Assembly (NCBI GenBank): GCA_027422505.1
Contig: JAPQWV010000050.1
Location: 3,596,001 to 3,660,000, forward strand
Direction: 5' to 3'
Length of the DNA: 64,000 bases
From: Craterostigma plantagineum
Taxonomy: Eukaryota > Streptophyta > Magnoliopsida > Lamiales > Linderniaceae
The notes beneath the pieces were generated by a model. The model was not told where the DNA came from, did no database searches, and saw only the letters and a list, made by a program, of their open reading frames with translations. Positions 1 to 11,614 of this stretch are shown here, in pieces (position 1 is the first letter of the stretch; each line of letters begins with the position of its first letter). A program made the position numbers and the translations under genes.

Positions 1-510
1 CCTCTGAGGGTATCCGCCGACGAGCTGCCTCTTGACGTGGCTCGTCGAGCTGTGGGAGGTCGCCGAGTAGACGAAGAGGCGATTGGGCTGCGTGGGTCCT
101 GGGATTGAGCTGAACCACCGATCGAAGACGGCGAACTCGCCGCCGAGGCGAGCGTAGACGGGCACGCTCTCGGGCTTGAAGCCCTTCATGACGGTTTCGG
201 ACATGTTGGGAGACAGGGTGAGGGTTTGCTGGACGAAGCCCGACATGATGGGGACGGTGAGGTTTGCGCCGCCGAAGACTTGCTACTCGACGGCCTCGAA
301 GGAGTGGGCCGGGTCGGAATCGACGTAGTCGGCGTCGTCGGTGAAGCATATTCCCGGCGAGGTTCGGTCGGAGGAGAAGTAGTTGCATTCTTCGCCGGTG
401 ACGCCGTCGATGGATGGGTTGACTAAGACGACGATGGTTTTGATGGGATTTTGATGGGCTTGTAAGAAAATGGAGCTGAGGGAAAGGAGAGGAAGAAGAA
501 TCGTCCTCAT
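1..510 (-). pseudogene. NPC: Non-specific phospholipase C (NPC) pseudogene, 5' part
   Basis: NPC enzymes hydrolyse membrane phospholipids to diacylglycerol. Reading leftwards from the ATG at 510, the product has a hydrophobic N-terminus (MRTILLPLLSLSSIFLQ), then KTIVVLV, then directly NPSIDGVTGEECN, and later FVQQTLTLSPNMSE, GFKPESVPVYARL, EFAVFDRWFSSIPGPTQPN and LFVYSATSHSSTSH, all typical of plant NPC proteins. The frame continues off the left edge. Two lesions are visible. An in-frame TAG falls at about 280-282, between SFEAVE and QVFGGAN. The conserved ENRSFDH stretch that family members carry right after KTIVVLV is missing, as if about 16 codons were deleted in frame. The rest of the gene lies outside the window. 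Family identity is strong; loss of function is inferred from the stop and the missing motif. A sequencing error could explain the stop but not the deletion. Confidence 0.8.
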
Positions 511-1005
511 TTTGGAAGCTTTGATCGAATAAGAAGAAGAAGATGATGATGATGAGTAGTAAGGTTAGCTCAGTTCAGTTCAGTGCTTTTCTTTTTCTCC
601 TTTCTTTATCTTTTTGTGGTGGAAAGTGACTGTACTATGGAGACAAGGGAATGATATTATATGATTATTATATATATTTAGTGGTGATTCCATTTTGATT
701 TTGGTGTGATGGTTTGTGGTGAAACGTGTTTGTGTGTAGTGTGATTTGCGATGGTGGTGAGGATTCGCTGCCATTTTTGTTGGTTATTACTTAGTTCTAT
801 CTATGCATGAAATGTAATGTTGGGTAAAGTGCAGTGTATGAAGAAACCGACGTTGTTATTTCTTGATTACAGAAATGAAATGTGTAAGAAGAAAAGGAAG
901 AGTGGTTGAATGCAGTGTGTGGCGCACCACGTGAGTTTAGGACGACAACTATTTTGTGTTGTATTCATTCCCCCACATGGCGTGAATTTCTGGAGAGCTT
1001 GCCAG
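511..1005. other. Intergenic, AT-rich; GAA/GAT microsatellite near 530-556
   Basis: No coding region is recognised. It would contain the promoter of the NPC pseudogene (on the minus strand). A short GAA then GAT microsatellite lies at about 530-556. Confidence 0.5.
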
Positions 1006-2530
1006 ATTATGGCTACATCGCGAATTAAGCATCGACGTCCACAAGATGCAGGGGACAGCTAGAAGACAAAATCAACAAGTGGATGAAAGCAATCAATGCA
1101 TCCCTTCACATACTCTACCCAAACGGGTGAAGGCTCTGCGACCGCATCTTCTTAGGGTTTTCTTCAGCCAGCGTCATATCTCTCTTTCATGGAGGTCTAC
1201 AGAGGAAAGGTGATGCAAAATTGATTGGAGGGACGATGACGGATAGAGTCTGTAACAATATTGAAGAGATTTGGCGAAGGCATAGAGGGATTTTCATGGA
1301 ACTTGAAAGCTTAATCAGCCATGACCCTGCCAAAGATGTCGTCCCATGCGGTGGGCTGCACCCAATCCCAAGGTACGTCATGAACTATCACAGAGCTGCT
1401 TGCAGATCTAGGCAGACCTTAGAATAAGTCTTCGAAGATAGCGTAGGCATCTCTTCTACTTACAGGGACGACCCAGAAGGGTAATTACGGTAATAGTATT
1501 ACACCCAGTTTTTTGGAGTGAAGAATTGTTTAAGAACTCTTTCTCTGATTCCATATCTCTCTTCAGTTCACCAGCCCGAACTGTTCGCTAATTTATTTAT
1601 TTTTTTTCTATTTTTATTGGCTTTAAATTCGTGGCTTCTCCTCTGAAAAAACCTCTGAATTTTGCTTGAAATGGTGCGTTTGAAGAGTTCGAGGTTTGCA
1701 GCTTAGGGTTTCAACTTTCACAGGTATGTTATAAGACATCCCCCTCATTGCTGTTAATACTTCGTTGATCTATGATTTTCCAGAAGTTTTGTTGTTGGTT
1801 GGCCTAAAGAAAGTTATATCTGATAAATTTTAGCTGAGCTGAGCAGCCTTGATGATTTGTATTCGAGCTTCGTTATAGCTCAGGAATTAACAATGTTGTT
1901 TCTGTTTGCTTCCTTAGATTTGTACAAGATGAGTTCAAATTGAATGGATCGTACAGCTCCTCGAAAACAACTTAGAGGCGAAATCAATGGTGTAAAAAGT
2001 GAAGGACGACGAAAACAGCTTAGAGGCGAAATCAATGGATCGTACAGCTTCTCTGTGCGCCCTGCTCATGATCAACAACACTGGGTACATCTTGCAGAAA
2101 GTGAAGGACGACGAATTGGGCGCCTGGCTAGGCGATGATTGGATAAAGAAGGACGTAGCCAAGGCGAGGCAGTACCGAGTGAGCTATCATAGGAGTTCTT
2201 GGAGCGAAGCGCTCGAAATTCTGAAGGTGGCCGACTATCATCAAGAATCATCAGCTAGGGTTCTGAAGGATAAGATTAGGTCGTTCAACGCCTTCTCCGA
2301 GGAGGTTTGTAAGAATCAAGCTTCGTGGATCGTGTTCGAGGGCAGCTGAGGGAGGAGCTAAGGGAGTCGATGAGTCTTTGCCCCGCCTATCAAAAGTTCG
2401 TCGGGTGGCTGAATGACGCGCCCGAGATTGCAGGCATATCGATCGGTATGTTAAGTACAGCGTGGACAACGTTGAGGCGAGGGTTAGGGGCTGTTTCAGC
2501 TTCAAGGGAATAATAATGGTTGAAGAAGGT
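1006..2530 (+). pseudogene. EXO70: EXO70 exocyst subunit pseudogene, several frameshifts and an insertion
   Basis: EXO70 is a subunit of the exocyst, which tethers secretory vesicles to the plasma membrane. Pieces of its C-terminal half occur in order on the plus strand. At about 1045-1130 there is QLEDKINKWMKAINASLHI, ended by a stop. At 1221-1430 there is RGIFMELESLISHDPAKD, GGLHPIPRYVMNY and CRSRQTLE, followed by a TAA where family members have Gln. After a gap of about 450 bp come INNTGYILQKVKDDELG, DDWIKKDVAKARQYRVSY, WSEALEIL and SWIVFE (2041-2340). A shifted frame then gives QLREELRESM and PAYQKFVGWL, and a third frame gives YVKYSVDNVEARVRG (2450-2490). At least three frame changes and two or more stops are present. 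The 1480-1940 gap is AT-rich and looks like inserted DNA. Family identity is strong; the gene cannot make a full protein. Confidence 0.8.
1950..2050 (+). repeat. Short imperfect tandem duplication inside the EXO70 pseudogene
   Basis: The block with the core AACTTAGAGGCGAAATCAATGG occurs twice (about 1968 and 2018; T/C variant in the core), about 50 bp apart, just before the INNTGYILQKVK segment. Only the second copy is in register with the downstream EXO70 reading frame. Confidence 0.7.
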
Positions 2531-5500
2531 GAGTTATATATGTTATGTGTGCAATGGTTTCTTGCTAGAATGGGAGATTTGTTGGTGTTCTGTGTATGTG
2601 TGTTTATTATCTTTAGTTTTTATCCTATGAGCAAAACTGTTAAGTATCTAATTGAGGAATGTTATTGTCGTGAGTTAGTATTGCATGAACAAAAGAGTTC
2701 AAGGACTAATTGGGTTTTGTTCTTTTCGGGCATGTTTTAGCCACTCTCGATATCTGACCAAAATTCATTTGTTCTGGCCTTCTAAGAGTTATGGGACTTC
2801 TCAAGTTCGAACGCAGCTGAGATAGCCAAAGTGGCTGCGAGCGGTCATTCTCCATTAATCCAAAGATCTGTCACTGTAAAAATTCCTGAGCTTTGCACCG
2901 CTTTACCAAATGCTACGCCTTTTCGCGTAATTCAAGTGATGTGTTTTAACTTATGTATAGATTTATTTTGGATGATTAAGGTTGACGGCCTGATGATTTG
3001 GCGGTGATTTCTGAAGTATGGTTTGTTGACGTTTTTGTGAATTTTAGGCATGCGTAATGGATCTAATTTGTACGAGTTACTCAAGGTGGTAATTAGAGTT
3101 TAGTGGTTTTACGATTGATGTGTTGTTGCTTTTGCTGGCCATCGGAACACAGGTGATAGGTTTCACGAAGATTTACAAGGTTGTAGTAATTAAATAGAGA
3201 AGATTAAGAAGATGAAGAGGTCTAGGGAGGAGAATTCGTCAGAGGCTCATCGACCAACTGGTTTTTCGTCTCGCGTAAGACCGTAAGTTATTTATTTTCG
3301 TTTTTATAGCGTATGCTAATTTGTTTCTCGATGCGATCATTGTTTAGCTTGGGTAACTTACTTTAGCTACTTCATGGCCCATTGCATTCGACTGATCGCC
3401 TTACATGCTTGATGTTCTTTGGGATGTATTTTGTTATGATCTCTGTAGTTCGCAAACATATGAGAAATTTGTTTATTCTATATTCTGATTTGCAGTTTTC
3501 TGTTGTAAGTTTGTTTAAGATTTTGATGTTGGAAAATTCGATTGCTTTATTTAGAAGTATGAAGACAAAAAGATTCAATTTATTTTAGCGCCATATGGCA
3601 CTGCATTTAGGTTTAACATAAATCTGTTTAGAAATCTGTTCAAGATTAAGTCTTTGAGTGCGAACATAATAACCATAGAGGATCCAACAACATTGAACAA
3701 AAATCTGTGTGTCATGCCTCTGAAAAACCGGCTGAAATCATCTGTCCCACAGCTCTGTCCAATTTCCTGTCTCACTTGACACGTTGATCTTCAACGAGCT
3801 GAAGTGCTTCGAAAGAACAGGTGAATCCTGTCCAAGGCGAGCGACATCAATTTGACATGTGTTAAGCTCAAATCTGCATCCTAATTAACAGATTAGACAT
3901 ACTTTGTTGTTTTGATATCGATTGTGGTTTGGTGGTGAGCTTTCTCTTCATGAAAATTTGTTTTTTTTATATATATTTTTTCCTTGCAATCATCATGTAT
4001 GTCATTCTTAGTTTTATTTTTCGAGCTTTTGTTTTTATATTTTTAATTTACTTTCATTTTCTTCTTAGTTTTTTTTTTTTTTTTGGGCTGACCCCCTCGA
4101 GGGTAATGCTCACTAAATAAAAAGAGTGGTACAGTGTTAGCGGCATGCCGCAACCCAACTGGTAACAAGCTACCAGCTAACAAGCGAAAGAAACAAGACA
4201 GTAGACAACTACCAAGCTATACGCCACACACGCCGCATGGCGCATGCCTGCAGCTGGTACTTTCCCGACAGCGTGGAAAGACGCAAGCAAAGAAGTATTT
4301 CGATCGCCTCAACAAGTTGCTCAGGTGCCTTCTGACGACCCTCCCGCCATCTCGTGTTACGCTCCACCCATATGTGGTAGACCAATGAAGAGAGTGTATG
4401 CCGAAAGACCAGCTGAGATAGATGGCGACCTTTCCAACGACGAGCTGCCCAAAGGATATCCGTACCCCAATTCGCGTGTGGCCAATCGAAACGTAACTTT
4501 TCCTGTAACAGCTCTTCTTCTTAGGTTTTGCTACACATGTTGAAGATATCTAATGCAGATGACGAAATTGATAACGAATTTATTGAGTTGAACAGACTAT
4601 TCACTGTTACATGGTCGAACTAAACTTTACACGGGATATATTTGATTAGACCAATTCTTTTTCTACTATTGACATAGGAATCAACGGCCCAACGTCCAGT
4701 AATCCACAGAGAAGCAAAGAACGATAAACGGTCCCTCGAGAAGAAAACAACTCAGCGAGCGCTTGAGTCCACCGATCTATTGAAGCCCAAGTTCATTTGA
4801 TGATCAATATGACGTATTTGCTCCAAAGAACATAGAACGCCATAAAGAGCATCTCGATCCAACGGCTTGAGGGCCATTCTCGAAGGTGTTTTAAATATTA
4901 ACAGTTGAGGAGTTGAACTTTTAAGAATATTGACAAGATATTGTTGCATTCTTCTTCATATAATGTGACCGATAGTTTCTTTATATGATGCCTCTCTAAA
5001 TATGAGTTTTTTGTCAAACCATATCTTGATCATCGACATCATATAATATTTTGATAGGACAATTTCCAATTGTTCTGCGACCCTTACTCTTCTGACTACT
5101 TGTGGATCTACGATTTTAAGGTCAGGAAAGGTATTTGCAGTTGTTCCCATGACTGGACTGAAGGTTCTTCCACTCACCCCCAATAGAAAGAACGCATAGA
5201 AAAGACCCAATAAGGTACTCTATTTTATTCACACGATTAAATTATTACATACAGTATGATTTGTTTTTAGTCAAGTCTCGAATTTAAAATTAGGGAATTT
5301 ATGATATGTATTTGAATACAAAAGAGGGCATCGCTTGAAGGAGACAACAGTAAATTCACACACAGCAAGTTCTACTTTTGGCTACACCCATCGTGCTACG
5401 AGACTGACAAATTCGTTGAAAGATTGACTCAAAGTGCTCGAAGCATATGTTCAACACGCTAACACACCGTAATTGATTTTTAATGTCATGTTGTTATTTT

Positions 5501-5880
5501 ATCAACCTGAATTCGTTTTATTTTTCTGTCTGACCTGCCCTTCCTTCCCGAGTTTATGTTTGGTTTGTTACATTTCCTCTTTTTTAAGCGATTGTTATTG
5601 GTTTTCTTAGCAGTTAAAAAGTGTCTCCGAGCAGTAATATGACTTTTTTTTATCTAATGAGTCCATTTGCTGCATACATTTTTTTATTTTCTTCTCGGCG
5701 AATTGGGTATCATTAATTTACGCGCCTTTGATGACGAGGATTTCTCGCGAGGCGCGGGATGACTATACAAAGTTATCAGTACTACAACAATTACATACTA
5801 TATCTCATCAAATATATCATAAAATTCAAAATTTGGATTTTATTTAGTATGTTTTATATTATAACAGCAACACAGCAATA
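2531..5880. other. Gene-poor interval without a recognised gene
   Basis: Only short open frames occur and none resembles a family I can name. A possible small exon starts at 3212 (MKRSREENSSEAHRP, ending near a GTAAGT), and a denser coding-like patch lies at 4130-4540, but no continuous gene model joins them. A T-rich stretch lies at 4060-4085. Confidence 0.4.
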
Positions 5881-5887
5881 AATCATG

Positions 5888-6120
5888 ATATCATAAAAAT
5901 AATTATTTTTGTAAAATAATTTTAATTAATGAAACATAATTGAAAACAAAGAGCTATAGCTATAACAATGATATATATTAATTACACACATTGATGATTC
6001 AGTAAACACGTAAAATAACCAATTGTTACAAAGTAGGTATCGAGCAAAAACAGTGCAAATGAGAAAAGAAAAACATAAAATGGCCATGAACAGAGCTCAT
6101 CGTTAACGGACACTTAAGGC
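5888..6120 (+). repeat. Dispersed repeat, copy 1 (pair with 8909-9160)
   Basis: The block from the ATCATGATATCATAAAAATAA region to GGACACTTAAGG is repeated at 8909-9160 in the same orientation with scattered substitutions. Shared landmarks are AACAAAGAGCTATAGCTATAA, the AAGTAGGTATCGAGCAAAAA run and AAAATGGCCATGAA. Confidence 0.8.
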
Positions 6121-8908
6121 CCATTCAGTGGGGGCTAATATTAGTTGGTTGCTCGGTTGACGTCTACCTTCACAAATAATCGAAGAACGATACTGTTCGT
6201 TTATTATGCTAACTCTTCCATGTTGTTTCTCATTGTTACATACTTGCAAATCTAAAGTCATTGTATCAGTCTTACATTTCTGGAACAGTCTTACATTGTT
6301 ACTAGCAGTCTTGCGAGATCTTAGAGTTTACACAATTGTAATCAGTCTTGCAAGTTTGGAATCTTACAAAGCTACAGATATACTTGACAAGCAATTTTAC
6401 ACAAATTTGCAGTCATACACCAGTGTGATCTTGGAAAATCACAATTGTTGTCTTACACTGATGCAGCCTTACGACGGAGTATATCAGGTCAATGGACGCG
6501 AGTAATTCTGTTCTGTGATGAACATATTGCTGCATATTTTTCTGCACATATTATTCTGTCAAGGCTGTACAATACACTGTCATCAGATAATATGCCATTT
6601 AGAGTGCCTAAACTATACAACAACTGGGCTGGCGGTTCTGCTCGGTTAGATCCCACTTATTCGGGGTTTGGCACGAGCTAGGATGGCCTTGTGCTGGGAC
6701 AGGGCGAGGACCGAGTCTGTGACAAAAACTATGGACGAGTAATTCACAAAATATTACACGTTTTTAGTAATGGCAAACATATGGACGATGCACTGGGATT
6801 TTTTTAGTCATGAAATTTAAATATTTTCAAATATGTTATTCATGCACGGAAGAAAAAAATTAAAAAAGAGAAATTGTAAGGAGGGATGTGCTTTAGTCGT
6901 GGTTGGTATGTACATATGTTTAGTACTACACTATACAGTACTGAAGTGCATGGCTCTTGAAAATTCAAGTATTCTAGATATGGAAATGGTGGTGGGTTAT
7001 TAATTATTGCAAATTTTATTTCCTTCGTACCATCCCAAATGATGAGTCGTTACAACAGTACTGTAGGAAGGCTGTTCAATTATGTCGGTGAAAGAGTGCT
7101 GTGTATTTCGTGAAGTGTGAACACTTTGCAGGTGTAAGAATACGACTTCTGTGACTTTAGAAGCTTCATCCAGGTATGAGTTACATGGTGTATGACAGTT
7201 GCAGTGTAACAGTCATACACTGCTTATTTAAAAATTATAAGAAGATTAGAATCAATAATATAAATATGTCATTTTTTGTCTCGATATTTTGTTATTTTAT
7301 GGACGACTTTAAAAATTTTTGTTCCAATGTTGCCACCACATAAAAAAATAATACATAATTCTTCGCTCATATGCAAAGAATTTCACTGTAGAGTCATACA
7401 CTGTCTATGTAAACATATAGTACATCAATTGTTGTATGGCACAAATGTGTTTTAAGTAGATAAGATATCAATGTTGTATGGAAAAAATATGTTAATGCTG
7501 TTATATGATCTATATGTCTTATTCTACAGCTGAATGGACTATTTTGCTGTATGGATGCGATGTGCTTGGACAGATTTAGGAAATTTAATAGATGTATGAC
7601 TGTTAAAAATGTTAAAATGCTTAGAGTGTAAGATGGATAAATAATTGCTCGGCCATAGATATTTGACAAATATATGCCGTTCATATCATGAGTATATTAA
7701 GTTTGTCGCAAAAATAGTGCCGTCTACGCAAAGACTAAACATTTTCAATATCACGCTTAGTGACATTAATTAAGCTGCCTGCATATCAATTTTCATGTAT
7801 ATTTAATTGCACGATTGTTGACATTGGACAGGTCTACGCCGTTTGAATGCATATCAATAGGCGTACAGTTTTTCACCAAGAAAGAAATACTATAATAATT
7901 TTCTTTTTCATTCATACAATTTTGCCATGAAGATATGCAGTTTTTCCATTACATTCAAGAAAATAGGCTGATAACATTGTAGCACATGCTGACTGAGTGG
8001 AATTTTAAATTTTGGAATAAAAAAAGTTATGCAGCTGTAATTATATATATCGTAAGTATTGAGCATGAAAACAATGTAACTTAATCTGTTTCATAACAGC
8101 CATACGAGTCTTACAATAGGATATGATATATTTGTTCAAGCTTCCTGCAGTCCTACAAATGTCCATCAACCCCGGACTTTCATCACAGATGATTAAATAA
8201 TTAGTGTTCTTTATTGACTTCGCAGTTTCATTAATCTGACTCCAACAATATTAACTGAATTAAACTAGAGTATATTAATTGCATGATTGCCAATCGTCAG
8301 ATGATAACAATGTTGTGCATTGCTTTCACGTTGCTCAAAGTACAGAAACATTGGATGGGTATTAATGTCGTATTTAATGCCAGTCAACCTTAAATTAATC
8401 AGATGCATTTGTACAATACTTTAATATTCACAATAATAACCCCGATATACATATATATATCTGCATCATATTTTATTGGAAGCATTTCACCAATATTGCA
8501 TTGTCCTGGTACCGTATGGCTACTGAGCTACCTACGGTATTAAAAAACAGTGTCTGAACAATCTTCGCACCTCAATGGCAAACATAATTACCAGCATTGA
8601 TGGAGAATTCAGTTCTTACATCCAGGCTCACCAAATCGGATTGAACACCACGAATGACAGACTCCAATCAGTTGAAAACACCATTGCCCTCCGTGCAACT
8701 ATTGTAGACAACCATTGCTTGGAGGTTCGCAATAGACTTCTTCGCATCACAAACAAGCTTGGTACTGTGCAGATGTTAGAGATTAATGTGCAATCATCAT
8801 TTCAGATATGTTGACACTATGAATTGTTTTGGATAATACAGCTGATAGTCAGTATTGCAAACAAACAACAATACACTTTTTGTCGTCAAATTATGCACCG
8901 GAAAAGCA
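6121..8908. other. AT-rich interval with a dispersed CAGTCTTAC-like motif; no recognised gene
   Basis: A nonamer like CAGTC(T/A)TAC recurs, densest at 6267-6470 and again near 7209, 7391, 8099 and 8149, with reverse-complement forms near 7190 and 7593. A 79-codon open frame at 8575-8814 (MANIITSIDGEFSSYIQ) resembles nothing I know. The interval may be the inside of a non-autonomous transposon ending at 9332, but its left end was not found. Confidence 0.35.
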
Positions 8909-9160
8909 AATAAATCATCGTATCGTAAAAATAATTTTTTTTGCAAAATGATTTTATTTAATGAAACATAATTAAAAACAAAGAGCTATAGCTATAATAA
9001 TGATATATATTCATTACACATTGATGATTCATTAAACACGTAAAAGAACTCATTGTTACAAAGTAGGTATCGAGCAAAAACAGAGCAAATGAGAAAAGAA
9101 AATCAGAAAATGGCCATGAAAAGAAGTATACTGAGCTCATCTTTAAAGGACACTTAAGGA
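8909..9160 (+). repeat. Dispersed repeat, copy 2 (pair with 5888-6120)
   Basis: Same landmarks as the copy 3 kb to the left, in direct orientation. It ends about 170 bp before the Helitron-like terminus at 9332, so it may be part of a subterminal region. Confidence 0.8.
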
Positions 9161-9299
9161 AAATCAATACAAATAACGGTCATACATGTCATTTTCTGGT
9201 TTCATCAAGAGTAATTCATCCTTCATGTTATTTATCTGCATAAACGACTAACTTTTTTCTTATTAACATATGTATCGTGTATATACTTGGGATGAACAA

Positions 9300-9332
9300 G
9301 AGACCCCGTGCATCGCACGGGTCTAAACCTAG
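9300..9332 (+). mobile_element. Helitron-like 3' terminus (hairpin plus CTAG)
   Basis: A GC-rich hairpin with arms GACCCCGTGC and GCACGGGTC (one bulged base, ATC loop) is followed by TAAACCTAG and then T. Helitron 3' ends carry such a hairpin a few bases before CTRR and insert between A and T. The 5' end (TC after an A) could not be assigned. Confidence 0.6.
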
Positions 9333-9391
9333 TCTTCACAATGATTCATCACAAACTATGATTATTAAATGTGAATGTTTCGGAATATCAA

Positions 9392-9847
9392 AAGGGGCCT
9401 TTACACATAAATACTCATTTGAAAAATACTTTTAATTTAGTACCCTGTCAGATTTTTTTTATTTGTAGGTCCTAGTAGAATAAATTTTTTGCAGATAGGT
9501 ACCCGATCCACCGCAGGCACGCCATACAACACATTTAGGTACCCTATATAAACGTATTGTGGTACCTCATACGTTGGAAAATGGTACGCCGTATTAGCAC
9601 ATTTAGGTACACCATATATATATTAGCACATTTAGGTACACCATATATAACACATAACATACGCCGTATAAACACATTTAGGTACCTTATATCAACGTTT
9701 TATGGTACGCCATACACATACATGAAGGTATGACGTGACTGAAGAAACTGGTAAACATCAATCGGTTACCTATCTATAAAAATTTCTAACATGGGTACCT
9801 ATCTGTAAAAATTTTATTAAAGTAGGTATTTATGTGTAGATGTCACG
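9392..9847. mobile_element. MITE-like TIR element, copy A
   Basis: The ends are imperfect inverted repeats (CTTTACACATAAATAC on the left, GTATTTATGTGTAGAT on the right) and the element is flanked by ATATCAA on both sides (9385-9391 and 9848-9854). The inside is built from many variants of ACATTTAGGTAC-CC-ATAT and TGGTACGCCATAC. A related copy lies at about 38424-38824. No coding capacity is seen. The superfamily is unresolved. Confidence 0.7.
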
Positions 9848-9854
9848 ATATCAA

Positions 9855-11614
9855 TGACTCATGAATTTATGATAAGATGAGGTGTATAAAAAGATTGTGC
9901 TTTTGCATGAGTTTTACAGATGACTAAATTGTATTTTAGTGTATGATTTAGTATAAATATGTTTGAGTTACATCGTAAAATACACCAAATTATAGAATTA
10001 TGTCTCTCTATATCATTATCAAAATAATCATAATATAAATAATCTTAATATAATATAAATCATAATAAAAATTTCATAATACTTACTGCGAAAGAACATT
10101 GGATTCCAAAGTAGGAATGACACGCTCGAATACTAGTAAGTGTACTAGGTCGTGCAAGTTGTATAAAATGGACGTAAGTCCAAGTATCGATCTACGATGA
10201 CAACTTGATTAATTTTAAGATATTATTATAAAAATTTAATTTAGACTAGAGTGAATTTTAAATAAAGTATTTTTATGATTTTTTTTGGATATTCAAAATA
10301 ATCAAACCAGATAAAAACGTAAATAAAAAAAGACGATTGACGACAAGGTGATCGAGGCGCATGTCCGACACGCATTATTCCTACATCTTCACACATAATC
10401 ATAAATATTCAATACGAGTCAAAGTCAAGATAGATTTTCCTGAAATCATCGCTACTCGTTTGTCCCGCAATCCCTATATGTCTATATGACTGTAGTTTCT
10501 ACGCACGCATTTAATATTTATGAAATTCCCCGAGTTTAAATGCTTTCGGCGCCTAAGATCTCGGAAACCACACGTACGAAACCGAATTCCATCTCTGGTC
10601 GGTTTTACGTAGTGGTGTTCTATATTTATCGTTCTAACCGGTCTAATCACTGTGTCCGTCTCATAAGTCAGTCAAATATCGTGCATATGTTGATCAGACA
10701 TGCAAGCATTAAACTCAAACATAGGACACATAACTCGATTCATACGATTAAATATAATAAAAACGGCATTATCACGTAGTCATAATACGGCCTACCACGG
10801 CCTCAATCACAGAATATTTTACGCTAGCATATTAAACGATGAAAACAACGACGAATCAAAGGAAAGCATAATTGCCAACATCTAAAATAAAATACAAAAT
10901 TCATTCCTTACGTTAACCGAGCCGTTACGCGTCGCCCCGGTGACTCCCGTTGTGTGAGCTAGCAACACCTTTTCTTCGAACTCTTGTCGCCGCGAAAGTA
11001 ATCTACGGTGGCCTCGTGCTCTCTGCTCCGTTCTAAAACGTGGATTCGATGATATGAGTGGGTGAGAGCTATGCTTGCTTCAGCTGTGTGCCTATTGCAT
11101 GAGCTGCCTGCTTGTCATTTCGACGGCCTCAGCTCCCAACGTTACATGTGCACTACGTTCCCTTTTTGTGCGTTTTGAGATGCCTTTTATAGGCGGCTAA
11201 GCTATGCAAAGCGGATTTTCCATCTACGCAGCGCAGCCTTATCTTGATTTATTTCTTTTTTCTACCTAGAGCCATTTGTGGATAGCGACTTGATTTTTGC
11301 CTTTTGTCTCATATGGAATATAAACTCACTTGTTTTTGTTCTTTTTACTGCCTTGAGCCGTTTGAGCCTCCTCTAGCCACCAAAATCTTCTCCTTTTTTT
11401 GTCTCTCCTCACATAGTATATTAAACATTTGAAGGGTCCCACAATTGATTTAAGGAAAGTTAGTTATTTAGCCTTTATCCGATCATGTCAGTTTACTCAT
11501 TTTTCTTTCATTTTACCTGCATAAATACATTAGTCATGTGAGCATAGCTTAATTGGTAAAATTTGGGTGTGTAACGGTCGGTAACACGTTTTTACGGGTA
11601 TAAAAAACGTAAAA
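9855..11614. other. Intergenic; possible degenerate LTR on the minus strand
   Basis: No gene is recognised. On the minus strand a TATA-like CCTATAAAAGG is seen at 11183-11193, followed downstream (towards 10370) by GC-richer sequence, which would fit an old LTR. No matching end sequences or target duplication could be shown, so this is only a suggestion. Confidence 0.3.

Noticed and set aside
3212..3282. Small exon-like frame MKRSREENSSEAHRP ending at GTAAGT
   Set aside because: No second exon in frame, no family match I can name. It may be a remnant exon, but I cannot support a gene.
3929..4120. 63-codon Phe-rich hydrophobic frame
   Set aside because: Product of a T-rich stretch; no membrane-protein family resemblance.
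4134..4543. Two overlapping open frames of 84 and 99 codons
   Set aside because: Composition is coding-like but no conserved motif is visible and neither continues. Possibly a captured gene fragment; unsupported.
4752..5210. Two adjacent minus-strand frames (65 and 84 codons)
   Set aside because: Slightly coding-like but separated by stops, with no recognised family; not enough to call a pseudogene.
8575..8814. 79-codon frame in the AT-rich interval
   Set aside because: No recognisable domain, no homologous second copy in the window, and repeat-like surroundings.
11540..11570. A-box-like TAGCTTAATTGGTAAAA
   Set aside because: No matching B box at the right distance and no tail or duplication, so neither a tRNA nor a SINE can be supported.
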